64,000 bases of DNA from TMED109 sp015660425 (GTDB lineage: Bacteria > Pseudomonadota > Alphaproteobacteria > TMED109), in NCBI GenBank assembly GCA_029936295.1, contig JAPYTH010000003.1, positions 1 through 64,000 on the forward strand, written 5' to 3'. Position 1 is the first letter of the stretch; each line of letters starts with the position of its first letter. A model generated the notes under the pieces. It ran no database searches. It had not been told where the DNA came from and saw only the letters and a list, made by a program, of their open reading frames with translations. The translations under genes and the position numbers were made by a program. Positions 32,954-41,710 of this stretch are shown piece by piece.

Positions 32954-34930
32954 TTAAGCAAAAGTAATTAGTTCCTGATCCACAGAAACTATATCACCCG
33001 CTTTAACATTTATTTTTTTTACTATAATATCTTTATCAGCTTTTAGAATATTTTCCATTTTCATTGCATCTAAGATAATCAAATCTTCACCTAAATTAAC
33101 TTTTTGATTTTCAGAAATACATACCTTTATAACTTGTCCAGGCATAGGAGATATAAGCGTTTTAGATAAAGTATTTTTTACCTTCTTAGGAATTAATTTG
33201 GAGAGGTTAAATATTTCACATTCTGTGACTTTTGATTGAACATCAAATCCAGCATGACATATATTATATTTAGATAAACTCTTTGAAACTTGCATTAAAA
33301 AAGTTTCAGCATCTAACGTTATTTGCAGAATTGGGTCACCAATATTCCATGAAACTGCAACTTCATATAATTTTGAATTATGCTCCACTTTTATTTTAAA
33401 TAAATTATTAATATCATTAGATATTATTTCATATTTTAATTCAAAGTAATGTTTTGCAGTAGTTACTACATAGTTACCTTTAGTCAATTTACTCTTGCGC
33501 TTTATTTTTATAGCTTCCATAGCTAGAGATGTTATAGAAATTAAAAATAACTTAGACTTAGATTTTAACAATCCTGTATAACCTGTAGGGTACTCTTCCT
33601 CTAAAAAAGCAGTTGTAATATTTCCAGATAAAAACTTTTTATTAGTCAATACACTATTTACAAATGGAATATTTGTAGACACACCTTTTATTACAAATGC
33701 GTCTAACGCTGAAGATAATTTGTTACACGCATCTATTCTATCCTCACCATAAGAAATTAATTTTGCAATCATTGGGTCATAATACATTGATATTTCACCA
33801 CCTTCTTGTACTCCAGAATCAAGCCGAATTGACATATCTTCATGTGTTGGGGGAATAAACTTTCTGAGCCTGCCAATAGAAGGTGCAAAATTACGAATAG
33901 GATTCTCAGCGTATATTCTAGCTTCAACAGACCAACCATTTAACTTTATATCAGACTGAACCAAACCTAATGGCTTCTTAGCACTTATATTTATCATCTT
34001 TTCAACAAGGTCTATTCCTGTTACCAACTCTGTAACCGGATGCTCCACTTGCAATCTTGTATTCATTTCAAGAAAATAAAAAGACTTATCATTAGATGCG
34101 ACAAATTCTACGGTACCTGCACTCGAATAGTTAACTGCTTTAGCTAATAAAAGAGCCTGTTCTCCCATTTCTTTTCTCATATCCTCATCTACTAAGGAAC
34201 TCGGAGATTCTTCTATTACTTTTTGGTGTCTTCTTTGAACTGAACATTCTCTTTCGCCTAAATAAACCATATTTCCATATTCATCCGCAAGGATTTGAAT
34301 CTCAATATGTCTAGGCCCAACAATAAATTTTTCTATAAAAACTCTATCATCTCCAAAAGATTTTTTAGCTTCATTTTTTGCACTTTGAAAACCAGATATT
34401 AATTCTTTTTTATCTTTAGCAACCCTTATACCTTTGCCACCACCTCCAGCAGAAGCTTTAACCATTACTGGATAACCTATTTCCTTAGCTGCTTTAATAG
34501 CATCTTCTACATTTTTAATAGCACCATCCACACCTGGAATAATATTCACTCCAGCTTTTTTAGCAATTCGCTTAGATATAATTTTATCACCCATAGATTG
34601 TATTGCTTCAATGGAAGGTCCTATAAAAATAATTTTTGCTTTTTCTAAAGCTTTAGAAAACTCAGCATTTTCTGATAAGAATCCGTAACCCGGATGAACA
34701 GCGTCAGCTTTCTTCTCTTTTGCAGCTTTTATTATATTCTCTATGTTTAAGTAACTTTTTGAGGAATCTGCTGGGCCGATATTAACTGCTTCATCTACAT
34801 ATTGTAAATGCATAGAATTTTTATCAACATCAGAATATATCCCAATGGTAGCAATTCCCATTTTTTTACACGTTTTAGCTATCCTGCAGGCAATTTCACC
34901 TCTATTAGCAATAAGTATTTTTTTAAACAT
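32954..34930 (-). CDS. pccA: Propionyl-CoA carboxylase biotin-containing (alpha) subunit
   Basis: This subunit carboxylates its own biotin for propionyl-CoA carboxylation to methylmalonyl-CoA, used to remove propionate units from odd-chain lipids and Val/Ile/Met. The 658-residue protein starts FKKILIANRGEIACRI, has the ATP-grasp loop KASAGGGGKGI, the EMNTRLQVEHPVTELVTG site, and ends in a carrier domain with the biotin lysine in LDAMKMEN (K624). It follows pccB by 15 bases, which sets its identity against the otherwise similar mccA. Methylmalonyl-CoA epimerase and mutase genes are not in the window. The final stop is one base from lipB's. Confidence 0.93.
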   Translation of the reverse strand: MFKKILIANRGEIACRIAKTCKKMGIATIGIYSDVDKNSMHLQYVDEAVNIGPADSSKSYLNIENIIKAAKEKKADAVHPGYGFLSENAEFSKALEKAKIIFIGPSIEAIQSMGDKIISKRIAKKAGVNIIPGVDGAIKNVEDAIKAAKEIGYPVMVKASAGGGGKGIRVAKDKKELISGFQSAKNEAKKSFGDDRVFIEKFIVGPRHIEIQILADEYGNMVYLGERECSVQRRHQKVIEESPSSLVDEDMRKEMGEQALLLAKAVNYSSAGTVEFVASNDKSFYFLEMNTRLQVEHPVTELVTGIDLVEKMINISAKKPLGLVQSDIKLNGWSVEARIYAENPIRNFAPSIGRLRKFIPPTHEDMSIRLDSGVQEGGEISMYYDPMIAKLISYGEDRIDACNKLSSALDAFVIKGVSTNIPFVNSVLTNKKFLSGNITTAFLEEEYPTGYTGLLKSKSKLFLISITSLAMEAIKIKRKSKLTKGNYVVTTAKHYFELKYEIISNDINNLFKIKVEHNSKLYEVAVSWNIGDPILQITLDAETFLMQVSKSLSKYNICHAGFDVQSKVTECEIFNLSKLIPKKVKNTLSKTLISPMPGQVIKVCISENQKVNLGEDLIILDAMKMENILKADKDIIVKKINVKAGDIVSVDQELITFA

Positions 34931-34945
34931 ATATAGTCACTTTAT

Positions 34946-36472
34946 TTATAATGGAATATTTCCATGTTTCTTTTTTGGGTTTGATAATTCTTTTGTTTTT
35001 AGCAGTTCTAATGCAGAGGATAATCTATACCGAGTATTATGAGGAGTAATAATATCATCTAAATAGCCTCTTGAGGCCGCAATAAATGGATTAGCAAATT
35101 TATCCTGATATTCTTCAGTTTGTTTTTCTATTTCTTTTTTATCAGAGCCTCTAAAAATAATTTCAACTGCGCCTTTGGCGCCCATCACTGCAATTTCAGC
35201 TGTTGGCCAAGCATAATTTATATCTCCTCTTAAATGTTTTGAGGCCATCACATCATATGCTCCTCCATATGCCTTTCTTGTAATCAAAGTAATCTTTGGT
35301 ACCGTTGCTTCAGCATATGCGTAAAGTAGTTTAGCTCCATGCTTAATAATTCCATTAAATTCTTGTGAAGTTCCAGGTAGGAATCCAGGAACATCTACTA
35401 AAGTAACTATTGGAATATTAAAACAATCACAAAAACGTACAAATCTTGCTGCTTTACGTGAAGAATCAATATCTAAACATCCTGCAAGCACCATAGGCTG
35501 ATTAGCAACTATTCCGATAGTTTGTCCTGAGATTCTCGCAAAACCAATTATAATATTTTGAGCATAGTCAGGTTGTATTTCAAAAAAATCTTCTTCATCA
35601 ATTATAGTTATTATCAATTCTTTCATATCATAAGGGCTATTAGAATTATCAGGAATAAGTGTGTCTAGATTAAATGACTTTCTGTCACTTGGATCCTGTG
35701 TTAATCTATATGGTGCTTTTTCTTTATTTGAAAGAGGTAAAAAGTCTAAAAGCCTTCTAGTTTCTTCTAAGACTGATATATCATCTTCAAATGATAAGTC
35801 AGCTACGCCAGACTTTTTTGTATGACTTGAGGCCCCTCCCAGCTCTTCAGCACTTACCGTTTCATGTGTAACAGTTTTTACAACATCTGGACCAGTTACA
35901 AACATATATGAGGAATCTTGGACCATAAATATAAAATCTGTGATAGCTGGAGAGTAAACAGCACCTCCTGCGCATGGCCCCATAATTAGTGAGATTTGAG
36001 GAATAAAACCAGATGCTAATACATTCCTTTGAAAAACTTCTGCATAACCTCCTAATGATGCTACTCCTTCTTGGATACGAGCTCCACCTGAATCGTTTAA
36101 ACCTATTATGGGCACTCCTAATTTCATAGCCTGATCCATAATCTTACAAATTTTTTCTGCATGTGCTTCACTTAAAGAACCTCCATAAGCAGTAAAATCT
36201 TGACTATATATTAATACTGGACGTCCATTTATTTTACAATTACCAGTGACTACCCCATCGCCTGGTATTTTATTTTTTTCCATGCCAAAATCTGTAGAAC
36301 GATGTTCTACAAACATATCATATTCTATAAATGAGCCTTTATCAGCTAGAACGTTAATTCTCTCACGAGCAGATAATTTTCCTTTTGAATGCTGAGCTTC
36401 TAAGCGTTTTAGTCCTCCAGAAAGCCTTGCCCTATCTTTCCTTTTTTTTAATTCTTTTAACACATCTTTCAA
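34946..36472 (-). CDS. pccB: Propionyl-CoA carboxylase carboxyltransferase (beta) subunit
   Basis: PccB transfers carboxyl from biotin to propionyl-CoA. It shows family stretches ARLSGGLKRLEAQHSKGKL, GLNDSGGARIQEGVASLGGY, MGPCAGGAVYSPAITDF, TLVDVPGFLPGTSQEFNGII, RKAYGGAYDVMASKHL and AEIAVMGAKGAVEIIF, which are distinctive for propionyl/acetyl-CoA carboxyltransferases. I set the start at the TTG at 36472, seven bases after AAGGA; an in-frame TTG two codons earlier is only one base from that site. With this start (508 residues) the protein opens MKDVLKEL, like homologs. It precedes pccA and follows atp12 by about 24 bases, a gene order common in Alphaproteobacteria. Confidence 0.94.
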   Translation of the reverse strand: MKDVLKELKKRKDRARLSGGLKRLEAQHSKGKLSARERINVLADKGSFIEYDMFVEHRSTDFGMEKNKIPGDGVVTGNCKINGRPVLIYSQDFTAYGGSLSEAHAEKICKIMDQAMKLGVPIIGLNDSGGARIQEGVASLGGYAEVFQRNVLASGFIPQISLIMGPCAGGAVYSPAITDFIFMVQDSSYMFVTGPDVVKTVTHETVSAEELGGASSHTKKSGVADLSFEDDISVLEETRRLLDFLPLSNKEKAPYRLTQDPSDRKSFNLDTLIPDNSNSPYDMKELIITIIDEEDFFEIQPDYAQNIIIGFARISGQTIGIVANQPMVLAGCLDIDSSRKAARFVRFCDCFNIPIVTLVDVPGFLPGTSQEFNGIIKHGAKLLYAYAEATVPKITLITRKAYGGAYDVMASKHLRGDINYAWPTAEIAVMGAKGAVEIIFRGSDKKEIEKQTEEYQDKFANPFIAASRGYLDDIITPHNTRYRLSSALELLKTKELSNPKKKHGNIPL

Positions 36473-36496
36473 AATCAAATCCTTAAAATATAATTA

Positions 36497-37198
36497 TTAT
36501 TCTTTTAGAGCATCATAGTATTTTTTTACATTTTTTATATCAGAACTTATCGCCTTCAGTCTAGTAAAAGCTTCTTCATCTTTACCCCAAAAAGAGGACT
36601 GATAAATTTCATCTAAATTACTACATTCAAAAGCATTTTTAACATTAATCTTATCATTTACAAGGGCTAATGAAATTATGATTGAGTTTGTTAATTGAGA
36701 AAGAACAGCTATTGCAGATAATTCAAAATTATTTTTCTTACTTAATATAAGTTTTAATTTAGATAAACTGTCTTTATTCTGACTTATAGCGGATATTTTA
36801 GAAGTATATAATATATTAATATTATAAAAATCTTGCATAAATATAATCAGAGGCAACCAATGCTTATTTTGTTTTTTTATCAAGTCTTTAGGAGAGCGTG
36901 CAAAGTAGCAAACAACATCATTATTAGCATATAAACTTAACTTTTCTATGTAATTATGATTATCCGTTACAATTCTATCTATTGCTGTATTAGTTAACCT
37001 TATAGGCGACACTATATTGGCAACTTTTTTAGTTTTAACTGACTGATAATCTTTTAGAATTATTTTTGCTAGCTTTAACGTTGGTAATTCTATCAAATTT
37101 CCTTGTGGAGTCTTTGCTATTTTATTATTGATTTGTATGCAATACTTATTTTTACTAGATTTAATAATTTTGAACGTAATTTTAGGTATATTACTCAT
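36497..37198 (-). CDS. ATP12-type F1-ATPase assembly chaperone
   Basis: ATP12 family proteins bind the free F1-ATPase alpha subunit and keep it soluble until F1 assembles; they occur in mitochondria and Alphaproteobacteria. The 233-residue product shows family features: the N-terminal strand with INNKIAKTPQGNLIELPT, TNTAIDRIVTDNHNYIEKLSLYANNDVVCYFARSP in the middle, and the C-terminal acidic WGKDEEAFTRLKAISSDI stretch with conserved E-E. It lies between rluC (7 bases upstream) and pccB. Its presence is one of the better class-level markers in the window. Confidence 0.85.
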   Translation of the reverse strand: MSNIPKITFKIIKSSKNKYCIQINNKIAKTPQGNLIELPTLKLAKIILKDYQSVKTKKVANIVSPIRLTNTAIDRIVTDNHNYIEKLSLYANNDVVCYFARSPKDLIKKQNKHWLPLIIFMQDFYNINILYTSKISAISQNKDSLSKLKLILSKKNNFELSAIAVLSQLTNSIIISLALVNDKINVKNAFECSNLDEIYQSSFWGKDEEAFTRLKAISSDIKNVKKYYDALKE

Positions 37199-37205
37199 AT
37201 TATAT

Positions 37206-38186
37206 TTAAGAATTTACAATATCTTTTGATAATTCTAATACATCAAAAACATACAACATATGATCAGGAATAGGAGCTTTTATCCTAATTGTTAACCCTT
37301 CAATATCTGGAACTCCAATTTCTCTTGCATGTAATTGCATATATTTAGAAAAACTCTCTAAATCTTTTAATTCATGAACAGACTTACCAATATACTTAGT
37401 GTCTCCTATTATTGAACAACCAATATAATTACAATGTGCTCTAATTTGATGCTTTCTTCCAGTTTCAGGAAAAAACTCTACTAAAGATAATTTAGTTTTT
37501 TTAAATTTCCCTTTCCATAAAACATTATAAGTTGTTTTACTCTCTTTACCATTTATATCAAAAGCTGTTCTTTCAAAACTTTTACTATGAATTATCCCTA
37601 ATGGAGCATTAATTGAACCAGTTGTTTTTGGCATATGTCCAATTACTAGTGCCCAATAAATCTTTTTTACATCTCTATTTTTAAAGGCCTCCGCCAGTCG
37701 TCGGGTTGTGTCTGGTTTTCTAGATAATAATAATACTCCACTCGTCTCCTTATCGAGCCTATGTAGTAATTGAGGCCTATGAGGTGATTCAAAACGAAAA
37801 TAGTCCAATAACCCATCCACATGATCACTTATCCTTGACCCGCCTTGAACAGCCAACCCTGCCGGCTTATTAACTGCTATTATTTCTTTATCTTTATATA
37901 ATATAGAATTATCAACAAAATACTTTAAATCATCATTTAATCTCTTATACGTTAAAAATTTAGCCTTTTGTAAATTTCTAAATGCATAAGGAATTCTTAT
38001 ACTATTACCTGTTTCAATTCTTTTTTTACCCAATGATCTCTTTCCATCAATTCTAATTTGACCTGTACGTAATAATTTTTGAATAGCGACAAATGATAAG
38101 TTTTCAGTATGGGAAGAAATAAACTTATCTAGCCTTTGACCTGATTCTTCAGAAGTAACTTCAATTGGCTCATTATTAATAGACAT
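37206..38186 (-). CDS. rluC: Ribosomal large subunit pseudouridine synthase, RluC/D type
   Basis: This enzyme isomerises uridines in 23S rRNA. The 326-residue protein has an N-terminal S4 RNA-binding domain (residues 11-70, SGQRLDKFIS, then KLLRTGQIRIDG) and a pseudouridine synthase domain with the catalytic aspartate in LLHRLDKETSGVLLLSR and the later RKHQIRAHCNYIGCSIIGDTKY. The domain order and the KLLRTGQIRI helix favour RluC over RluD, but the modified sites (955, 2504, 2580 in E. coli) cannot be proven by sequence. It follows crcB by four bases and precedes atp12 by seven. Confidence 0.9.
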   Translation of the reverse strand: MSINNEPIEVTSEESGQRLDKFISSHTENLSFVAIQKLLRTGQIRIDGKRSLGKKRIETGNSIRIPYAFRNLQKAKFLTYKRLNDDLKYFVDNSILYKDKEIIAVNKPAGLAVQGGSRISDHVDGLLDYFRFESPHRPQLLHRLDKETSGVLLLSRKPDTTRRLAEAFKNRDVKKIYWALVIGHMPKTTGSINAPLGIIHSKSFERTAFDINGKESKTTYNVLWKGKFKKTKLSLVEFFPETGRKHQIRAHCNYIGCSIIGDTKYIGKSVHELKDLESFSKYMQLHAREIGVPDIEGLTIRIKAPIPDHMLYVFDVLELSKDIVNS

Positions 38187-38190
38187 AAAT

Positions 38191-38568
38191 TTAAAACACC
38201 AACCGAATAAAATTAATACCCAGTATTAAGCCACCAATAGATAAGAATACTGATAATAAAATAAAAATAACAGCAGTAAGATAATCTGCTTTTTCAAACA
38301 TTAAATATGCCTCAAGAGCAAAAGCGGAAAATGTTGTAAAAGAACTTAATATTCCTATCTGAATAAAGACTTTCATACTATCGTTAAAAAAATCAGCTTT
38401 GGATAAACTATCGTATAACATTCCTAATATTATTGATCCAAGAATATTACATACTAGCATACCATAAGGAAATGAATTTGAAGATAAGTTTTGAATTGCA
38501 TTAGATAAAATATATCTAGATATCGCTCCAATTGCTCCGCCAATTGCCACAAATAGAATTAAATACAT
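38191..38568 (-). CDS. crcB: Fluoride exporter CrcB/Fluc
   Basis: CrcB (Fluc) is a small dual-topology fluoride channel that lets toxic F- leave the cell. The 125-residue protein has four hydrophobic helices. Family motifs are GGAIGAISRYILS at the start, FPYGMLVCNILGSIILGML with the conserved asparagine in helix 2, and SSFTTFSAFALEA with the phenylalanine and polar residues of the pore and the central Na+ site. It is a single gene, so the channel is a homodimer. It is first in the crcB-rluC-atp12-pccB-pccA run. I saw no fluoride riboswitch in the 101 bases before it. Confidence 0.93.
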   Translation of the reverse strand: MYLILFVAIGGAIGAISRYILSNAIQNLSSNSFPYGMLVCNILGSIILGMLYDSLSKADFFNDSMKVFIQIGILSSFTTFSAFALEAYLMFEKADYLTAVIFILLSVFLSIGGLILGINFIRLVF

Positions 38569-38669
38569 ATTTTTAGCCTTAATTTCATTTCAATTATAGC
38601 CTACGTAACTAATTACTCATACTATAATAGCTAAAAATAAAATTAAATATACTTTAGAAAACGGTTTTA

Positions 38670-39098
38670 TTAATCTTTCTTGTCAGCCTCTTCTTCTTTA
38701 GCCTCTACTATAGGGCCACTATCAAGACCTCTTGCAGAAATATTTCTATCGACAAGCTCTATATATGCCATAGGTGCGCTATCACCATATCTATTACCAT
38801 CTTTTATTATACGAGTATACCCACCATTTCTTGCTTCATATCTTTTAGCTATTTCTCCAAATAGCTTTTCTATATGCGCATCAGGAGCTAATCTAGCAAT
38901 TGCAAATCTGCGCGCATGAAGACTTCCTTTTTTGCCTAAAGTAATAAGTTTTTCAACTATTGGTCTTAGTTCCTTAGCTTTAGCTATAGTAGTTCTAATT
39001 TGTTCATGCTTAATTAATGCTGTAGACATATTAGCAAACATAGCTTTTCTGTGAGAACTTGTTCTATTAAGTTTTCTATGGCCCATTTTATGTCTCAT
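38670..39098 (-). CDS. rplQ: 50S ribosomal protein L17
   Basis: L17 lies near the peptide exit tunnel on the 50S back side. The 142-residue protein opens with the universal MRHKMGHRKLNRTSSHR and continues with MFANMSTALIKHEQI and IKDGNRYGDSAPMAYIEL. The final 20 residues are an acidic extension (EAKEEEADKKD), common in Alphaproteobacteria. It is the last gene of the super-operon, 30 bases after rpoA. The 101 bases beyond it, before crcB on the same strand, show no convincing terminator; an AAAACCGTTTT stretch has too small a loop. Confidence 0.97.
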   Translation of the reverse strand: MRHKMGHRKLNRTSSHRKAMFANMSTALIKHEQIRTTIAKAKELRPIVEKLITLGKKGSLHARRFAIARLAPDAHIEKLFGEIAKRYEARNGGYTRIIKDGNRYGDSAPMAYIELVDRNISARGLDSGPIVEAKEEEADKKD

Positions 39099-39128
39099 AA
39101 TTTAATTCCTTATTTAATATTCTTTAAA

Positions 39129-40145
39129 TTAAAACTGATCATCAACTTTTTTCGCAAGTTGCTCTATATTCTCTGGAGGCCACTCCGGAACCATTTCACC
39201 AAGATTTAACCTCATATTACTAAGCACTTCTTTAATTTCATTTAAGGACTTTCTACCAAAATTAGGAGTTCTAAGCATTTCTGATTCAGATTTTTGTACT
39301 AAATCTCCAATATAAACAATATTATCATTTTTAAGACAATTTGCAGACCTTACAGACAGTTCTAACTCTTCTACTTTTCTTAACAGATGAGGATTTAATA
39401 ATGCATCAGGTGTAGGTTCTTCTTCAACTATTTCTGGTATAGGATCCTCAAAATTAACAAAATTACCCATTTGTTCTATCAATATTCTAGCAGCTAGTGC
39501 AGTAGCATCTTCTGGGGTAATAGTTCCATCTGTTTCAATATCTAACAACAACCTATCAAAATCTGTGTCTTGTCCTACTCTAGAGTTTTCTATTTTATAA
39601 GATACAGTTTTAATAGGACTAAAAATTGCATCAATTGGGATTAAACCAATAGGAGCATCTTCTGGCTTATTTTCTGCTGCAGGTGCATAACCCCTTCCAG
39701 TATTAATTATAAAATCTATATTTAACTCTGAACCTTTATCTAAGTGACAAATTACTAATTCTGGGTTCTTTACTTCTACATTTGCATTACTTTGTATCAT
39801 TCCAGCTGTTACTTCACATGGCCCTTTAGTATTAAGTGATAACTTACTTAATCCATCTATGTGTGACTTAACAGAAATATTTTTAATATTTAGAATAAGA
39901 TCTACAACATCTTCTCTCACACCTTGTATAGAAGAAAACTCATGAAGCACATTTTCTATTTGAATTGCAGTTACTGCTGCTCCTTGCAATGAAGATAATA
40001 AAACTCTTCTCAAAGAGTTACCTATAGTTAAGCCATAACCTCTCTCTATTGGCTCAGCAACAACCGTTCCTTTTATGTCTCCTTCTTTAGCAATTATTAC
40101 AACATTTGATGGGGTGATTAAGTCATTCCAATTTTTTTCTAACAC
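39129..40145 (-). CDS. rpoA: RNA polymerase alpha subunit
   Basis: The alpha dimer seeds RNA polymerase assembly, and its C-terminal domain contacts promoter UP elements and activators. The 338-residue protein contains the N-terminal domain with ERGYGLTIGNSLRRVLLSSLQGAAVTAIQI (about residues 33-62) and the alpha-CTD with LSVRSANCLKNDNI and EMLRTPNFGRKSLNEIKEVL, including the DNA-contacting arginine and N-C-L region. The start is GTG (40145-40143) with AAGGA seven bases upstream; no ATG fits. It sits between rpsK and rplQ as in most bacteria. Confidence 0.98.
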   Translation of the reverse strand: MLEKNWNDLITPSNVVIIAKEGDIKGTVVAEPIERGYGLTIGNSLRRVLLSSLQGAAVTAIQIENVLHEFSSIQGVREDVVDLILNIKNISVKSHIDGLSKLSLNTKGPCEVTAGMIQSNANVEVKNPELVICHLDKGSELNIDFIINTGRGYAPAAENKPEDAPIGLIPIDAIFSPIKTVSYKIENSRVGQDTDFDRLLLDIETDGTITPEDATALAARILIEQMGNFVNFEDPIPEIVEEEPTPDALLNPHLLRKVEELELSVRSANCLKNDNIVYIGDLVQKSESEMLRTPNFGRKSLNEIKEVLSNMRLNLGEMVPEWPPENIEQLAKKVDDQF

Positions 40146-40200
40146 TATAAATTCCTTAATTTATTTAAATATATAAATTTCTTACTATTGATTTAATTGA

Positions 40201-40587
40201 CTAAACTCTTCTTCGTTTAGGTGGCCTACAGCCATTATGTGGCATAGGAGTAACATCATTAATTGTGGTAACTGTAAACCCTATAGTTTGCAGTGCCCTT
40301 AATGCAGACTCTCTACCCGCACCAGGTCCACTTACTTTTACTTCTAGCACCTTTAAGCCATGTTCTTGAGCTTTTTTTCCAGCATCTTCAGCAGCTAATT
40401 GCGCTGCAAAAGGTGTAGATTTTCTTGATCCTTTGAAACCTTGTATTCCGGCTGACGACCATGCAACAGTGTTCCCTTGGTGGTCCGTAATAGTAATTAT
40501 TGTATTATTAAAGGTAGAATTTACATGAGCTACTCCCGATGTAATATTCTTTTTTTCTTTTTTCTTTTTAGTTTCTTTTGTAACCAT
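40201..40587 (-). CDS. rpsK: 30S ribosomal protein S11
   Basis: S11 forms part of the 30S platform near the E-site and contacts the mRNA exit region. The 128-residue protein has the core GVAHVNSTFNNTIITITDHQGN, the AAQLAAEDAGKKA helix and the C-terminal TPMPHNGCRPPKRRRV, whose asparagine-glycine pair is the usual isoaspartate site. A lysine-rich N-terminal arm precedes the core. It lies 20 bases after rpsM and 55 before rpoA in the alpha operon. Confidence 0.98.
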   Translation of the reverse strand: MVTKETKKKKEKKNITSGVAHVNSTFNNTIITITDHQGNTVAWSSAGIQGFKGSRKSTPFAAQLAAEDAGKKAQEHGLKVLEVKVSGPGAGRESALRALQTIGFTVTTINDVTPMPHNGCRPPKRRRV

Positions 40588-40607
40588 AATACCCTCTGAT
40601 TTATTAA

Positions 40608-40976
40608 TTAGACAGTTTTCTTATTAGCAATTGCCATATTTTTGCCTTTACGAGTTCTAGCATTTGTTTTTGTTCTTTGACCTCTAACCGGTAGTCCTTT
40701 TCTATGTCTTATACCTCTATAACAACCTGAATCTCTAAGTCTTTTAATATTCATAGAGATAATATTTCTTAAATCTCCTTCAACAGTTAATTTTGATGTC
40801 AAATCTCTAAGAGTGTCTAACTCCACTTCAGTTAAATCATTAACCCTCCTAGATTTAGGTATTCTTGCATCTTCAATTATTTTTGTTGCAGTAGTCTTTC
40901 CAATTCCATAGATATAAGTTAAAGCTATCTCAACTCTTTTCCCTGTTGGAATATTTACTCCTGATATTCTTGCCAA
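40608..40976 (-). CDS. rpsM: 30S ribosomal protein S13 (TTG start)
   Basis: S13 sits in the 30S head and contacts the P-site tRNA and 50S bridges. The correct start is TTG at 40976: GGAGG lies five bases upstream and the protein then opens MARISGVNIP like all homologs, giving 122 residues. The longer frame that starts with an upstream GTG is not supported. RDLTSKLTVEGDL, GCYRGIRHRKGLPVRGQRTKTNARTRKG and the basic tail are canonical. It is the first gene after adk and has its own predicted promoter 47 bases upstream, so the alpha-operon genes can be expressed separately from the upstream ribosomal genes. Confidence 0.97.
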   Translation of the reverse strand: MARISGVNIPTGKRVEIALTYIYGIGKTTATKIIEDARIPKSRRVNDLTEVELDTLRDLTSKLTVEGDLRNIISMNIKRLRDSGCYRGIRHRKGLPVRGQRTKTNARTRKGKNMAIANKKTV

Positions 40977-41023
40977 AAAAACCTCCAATTTTACTCGTAT
41001 AAAAAAATAGACCAAGGATCGCG

Positions 41024-41051
41024 ATTATATTCACCTTTGCTATCAAGTCAA
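41024..41051 (-). promoter_or_regulatory. Predicted sigma70 promoter of rpsM-rpsK-rpoA-rplQ
   Basis: On the minus strand TTGACT (41051-41046), 16 bases, then a perfect TATAAT (41029-41024), followed by a GC-rich discriminator CGCGATCC. Transcription would start near 41017, about 40 bases before the rpsM TTG. GC-rich discriminators are known from stringently controlled rRNA and ribosomal-protein promoters. Confidence 0.75.
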
Positions 41052-41062
41052 CGATATCTATC

Positions 41063-41710
41063 TCATTTTTGTATTAAACTCATTATTTCATTAGTAACAT
41101 TTTCTATATCAGCTAAACCATCTATAGAAAATAAAACCTGCTTATCTTTATAATATGGTAATAAAGGAAGCGTTTCCTCATTATATGATTCTAGTCTTTT
41201 TGAAGCTGTTTCCTTATTATCATCTTTCCTTCTAATAAAATTACTGCTCTCACAGTCGTCACATATTCCATCTTTTAAAGGCATCCTAGTATGATCATTA
41301 TATCCTGCTCCACAATCATTACAAGAAAACCTACCTTCTATTCTATTTAGTAACACCTCATCATTTACTGAAAACTCTATAACTAAATTTACTAAAAGTT
41401 CTTTTTCTAACAACATATTATCTAATTCTTTAGCCTGAGCTATTGTTCTTGGAAAACCATCTAATATAAAACCATTCTCGCAATCTTTTTGCTCAATTCT
41501 GTCTTTAATGATATTAACCACTATATCATCAGATACTAATTTACCTTCTTCCATAATTTTGGCAGCTATTAAACCTGTCTCTGTTTTAAATTTTACCGCC
41601 TCTCTTAGCATATCCCCTGTAGAAAGATGAGGATAATAATTTTCTTTTGCGATTATACTAGCTTGCGTACCCTTTCCACAACCAGGAGGACCAAAAAGTA
41701 TAATTATCAT
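41063..41710 (-). CDS. adk: Adenylate kinase with zinc-type LID
   Basis: Adenylate kinase balances ATP, ADP and AMP. The 215-residue protein is the long form. The P-loop is GPPGCGKGT (residues 7-15), the AMP site includes LSTGDMLREAV and GFPRT, and the LID carries four cysteines at 130, 133, 150 and 153 in two CxxC pairs, which bind Zn in homologs; E. coli Adk lacks them. The start shares one base with the secY stop (coupled). Location between secY and rpsM is common in bacteria, including Alphaproteobacteria. Confidence 0.96.
   Translation of the reverse strand: MIIILFGPPGCGKGTQASIIAKENYYPHLSTGDMLREAVKFKTETGLIAAKIMEEGKLVSDDIVVNIIKDRIEQKDCENGFILDGFPRTIAQAKELDNMLLEKELLVNLVIEFSVNDEVLLNRIEGRFSCNDCGAGYNDHTRMPLKDGICDDCESSNFIRRKDDNKETASKRLESYNEETLPLLPYYKDKQVLFSIDGLADIENVTNEIMSLIQK

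Noticed and set aside
38658..38668. AAAACCGTTTT inverted repeat after rplQ as a terminator
   Set aside because: The loop would have only one base, and no long U run follows; not a workable hairpin.
38569..38669. Possible fluoride riboswitch before crcB
   Set aside because: The conserved GGNGATGG and pseudoknot elements of the crcB motif are not present on the minus strand; the region is AT-rich spacer only.
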